Shown here: piece by piece, positions 54,964 through 55,824 of the stretch
How the letters are laid out: every line of letters starts with the position of its first letter
Position numbering within the stretch: the first letter of the stretch is position 1
Assembly (NCBI RefSeq): GCF_902788255.1
Contig: NZ_CADAJR010000011.1
Coordinates: 1-55,824, forward strand
From: an uncultured Methanobrevibacter sp.
GTDB lineage: Archaea > Methanobacteriota > Methanobacteria > Methanobacteriales > Methanobacteriaceae
DNA length: 55,824 nt
Direction: 5' to 3'
The notes under the pieces: model-generated
Databases searched by the model: none
What the model was told of the DNA's origin: nothing
What the model saw: the letters and a program-made list of their open reading frames with translations, nothing else
Program-made: the position numbers and the translations under genes

Positions 54964-55485
54964 CTAATCATATAGACTATTTCCCTGACTATCCATCGCA
55001 ACTATAAGTGGTCCGAAATCCTTGACTTTTAAATTCCACATCGCCTCAGGCATTCCAAGGTCCAGCCAGTCCACACTTTCAATCTTTTCAACTGCATCAA
55101 CATATAGCGCAGCACATCCTCCGGTAGCCACAACATATAATGCGTTGTTGCGAATCAGTGCCTCACGTACGGAATCATCCATACCGCCCTTACCTATGAC
55201 TATCTTAGGACCCATGTCCAGAACGTCACTTTGATACGGATTCATTCTCATTGAGGTTGTGGGACCTATAGCTACCATTTCATATTCATCGTCTTTTTTG
55301 GAAATGATAGGTCCTGCATGAAAAAGGGCTGCGCCTTCAATATCCAAAGGAGCACCTTCCTCCAGAAGACGTTTATGTGCCTGGTCTCTTGCAGTCAATA
55401 TATTTCCAGTAAGATAAACTACATCTCCCGCTTTTAATTCATTTAAATTTTCATCTTTAATCGGAACAGTTAATTTTTTTTCCAT
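54964..55485 (-). CDS. Fumarate hydratase beta subunit (class I, two-subunit)
   Basis: C-terminal domain of the oxygen-sensitive [4Fe-4S] fumarase, 173 residues. It shows [52 protein letters not shown] and [14 protein letters not shown]. It works with an alpha subunit encoded elsewhere. In methanogens it belongs to the incomplete reductive TCA branch, consistent with pycA making oxaloacetate nearby. It has its own promoter, with AAGGTG before the ATG. Confidence 0.93.
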   Translation of the reverse strand: MEKKLTVPIKDENLNELKAGDVVYLTGNILTARDQAHKRLLEEGAPLDIEGAALFHAGPIISKKDDEYEMVAIGPTTSMRMNPYQSDVLDMGPKIVIGKGGMDDSVREALIRNNALYVVATGGCAALYVDAVEKIESVDWLDLGMPEAMWNLKVKDFGPLIVAMDSQGNSLYD

Positions 55486-55506
55486 TTATTACACCTTACA
55501 ATTAGT

Positions 55507-55538
55507 ATAAAAATAATATTTATCATACATATATAAAA
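55507..55538 (-). promoter_or_regulatory. Promoter of fumarase beta gene
   Basis: TTTTATATATG on the minus strand (55528-55538) with a predicted start near 55507, giving a leader of about 22 nt that contains the AAGGTG SD. Confidence 0.5.
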
Positions 55539-55558
55539 TTTTTAATTTTATAAATTTA

Positions 55559-55763
55559 ATGGCAAAAAACAAGAATCCTTCAACCACTTCTGAAATGCCG
55601 ATTGAACCTCTCCGGTAAAGAAACCGGAGAATTTGTTCAATTTAATTTGAAATAGACTGAAAAAAATATTAGATTGCTTCAGGTATGGACGAATCAACCT
55701 TGAAGCATCTGTTAAATCCGTATACTTTGAACAACCTCGCCTTGAAGAAGGCGAGGATTCCTA
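55559..55763 (+). mobile_element. Decayed IS200/IS605 right end with omegaRNA-like hairpins
   Basis: About 200 bp richer in GC than its surroundings. A terminal frame reads RYGRINLEASVKSVYFEQPR then LEEGEDS and stop, like TnpB C-terminal tails; another fragment reads NPSTTSEMPIEPLR, so the reading frame is broken. Three hairpins follow each other: a 43-nt two-part stem (55600-55642), GCTTCA-GGT/ACC-T-TGAAGC (55676-55706), and the perfect 9-bp CCTCGCCTT-GAAG-AAGGCGAGG (55735-55756). No tnpA or tnpB body is present upstream. The family call is inferred from these features. Confidence 0.5.
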
Positions 55764-55824
55764 GATTTTTCATGTTTATTTGCTCAATCGTTTATTGAGT
55801 GTTTTCTAGGCAATCCCCGGGGCA
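55764..55824 (+). other. Right edge with small hairpin
   Basis: CTCAAT-CGTTT-ATTGAG (about 55784-55800) followed by TGTTTTC could be a terminator. A CCCCGGGG palindrome ends the window. No gene is seen. Confidence 0.35.

Overview
The window is AT-rich archaeal DNA with methanogen gene content. Ribosomal genes are of archaeal/eukaryal type (eL14, eL18, eL19, eL32, eL34, eS4), with archaeal RNA polymerase subunits D, K and N, Cbf5, Rpp29, aSUI1, archaeal adenylate kinase and archaeal lipid genes. The order uL3 ... SecY ... Cbf5, uS13 ... RpoK, enolase, uS2, MEMO, mevalonate kinase, IPK, Fni, RNase J, IdsA, GltX, DapL is the one known from Methanobacteriales such as Methanothermobacter. The low GC, an Ig-repeat secreted protein, LemA/DUF2207 and pycA-birA point to Methanobrevibacter or a close relative. 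The genus is an inference.

Layout. 1-1011: no protein gene, but a tandem array of at least three small-RNA-like transcription units on the minus strand, plus a diverged fourth. Each has the same BRE/TATA promoter, 5' end and fixed promoter-to-start spacing; the three clear units share a GGGAGTT/AACTCCC terminator stem. This is the most unusual thing in the window. 1012-9322: purA, a dapL operon with three poorly known small proteins, a membrane-tethered acidic protein and gltX. 9419-16967: an accessory block lying between idsA and gltX, with Fe-S aldo/keto reductase, GNAT, methyltransferase, cupin, hybrid-cluster protein, a TrmB-type regulator, a secreted Ig-repeat/TIM-barrel protein, an ADP-ribosylglycohydrolase, and a regulatory region with a 19-bp periodic repeat and a palindrome very like a bacterial Fur box.

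16968-29184: minus-strand conserved superoperon: isoprenoid lipid synthesis (IdsA, Fni, IPK, MVK), RNase J, MEMO, uS2, ferredoxin, enolase, RNA polymerase K/N/D and ribosomal proteins. 29185-32277: a break holding tRNA-Ser(GGA) and a plus-strand lemA-DUF2207 pair. 32278-48901: the second half of the superoperon (Cbf5 back to uL3) with SecY, an EMC3-like insertase, Cmk and AdkA. 48902-55824: a long uL3 leader, SPOUT and METTL5-like methyltransferases, a candidate small RNA, pycA-birA (oxaloacetate formation), a SelA-like PLP enzyme, a fumarase beta subunit, and a decayed IS200/IS605 right end.

Together the genes cover translation, transcription, protein export, ether-lipid precursors, anaplerosis and lysine/purine synthesis. 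Two very short genes are included that are easily missed: rpoN, and uS14 with a TTG start. All calls come from reading the sequence; family assignments were not checked against databases.
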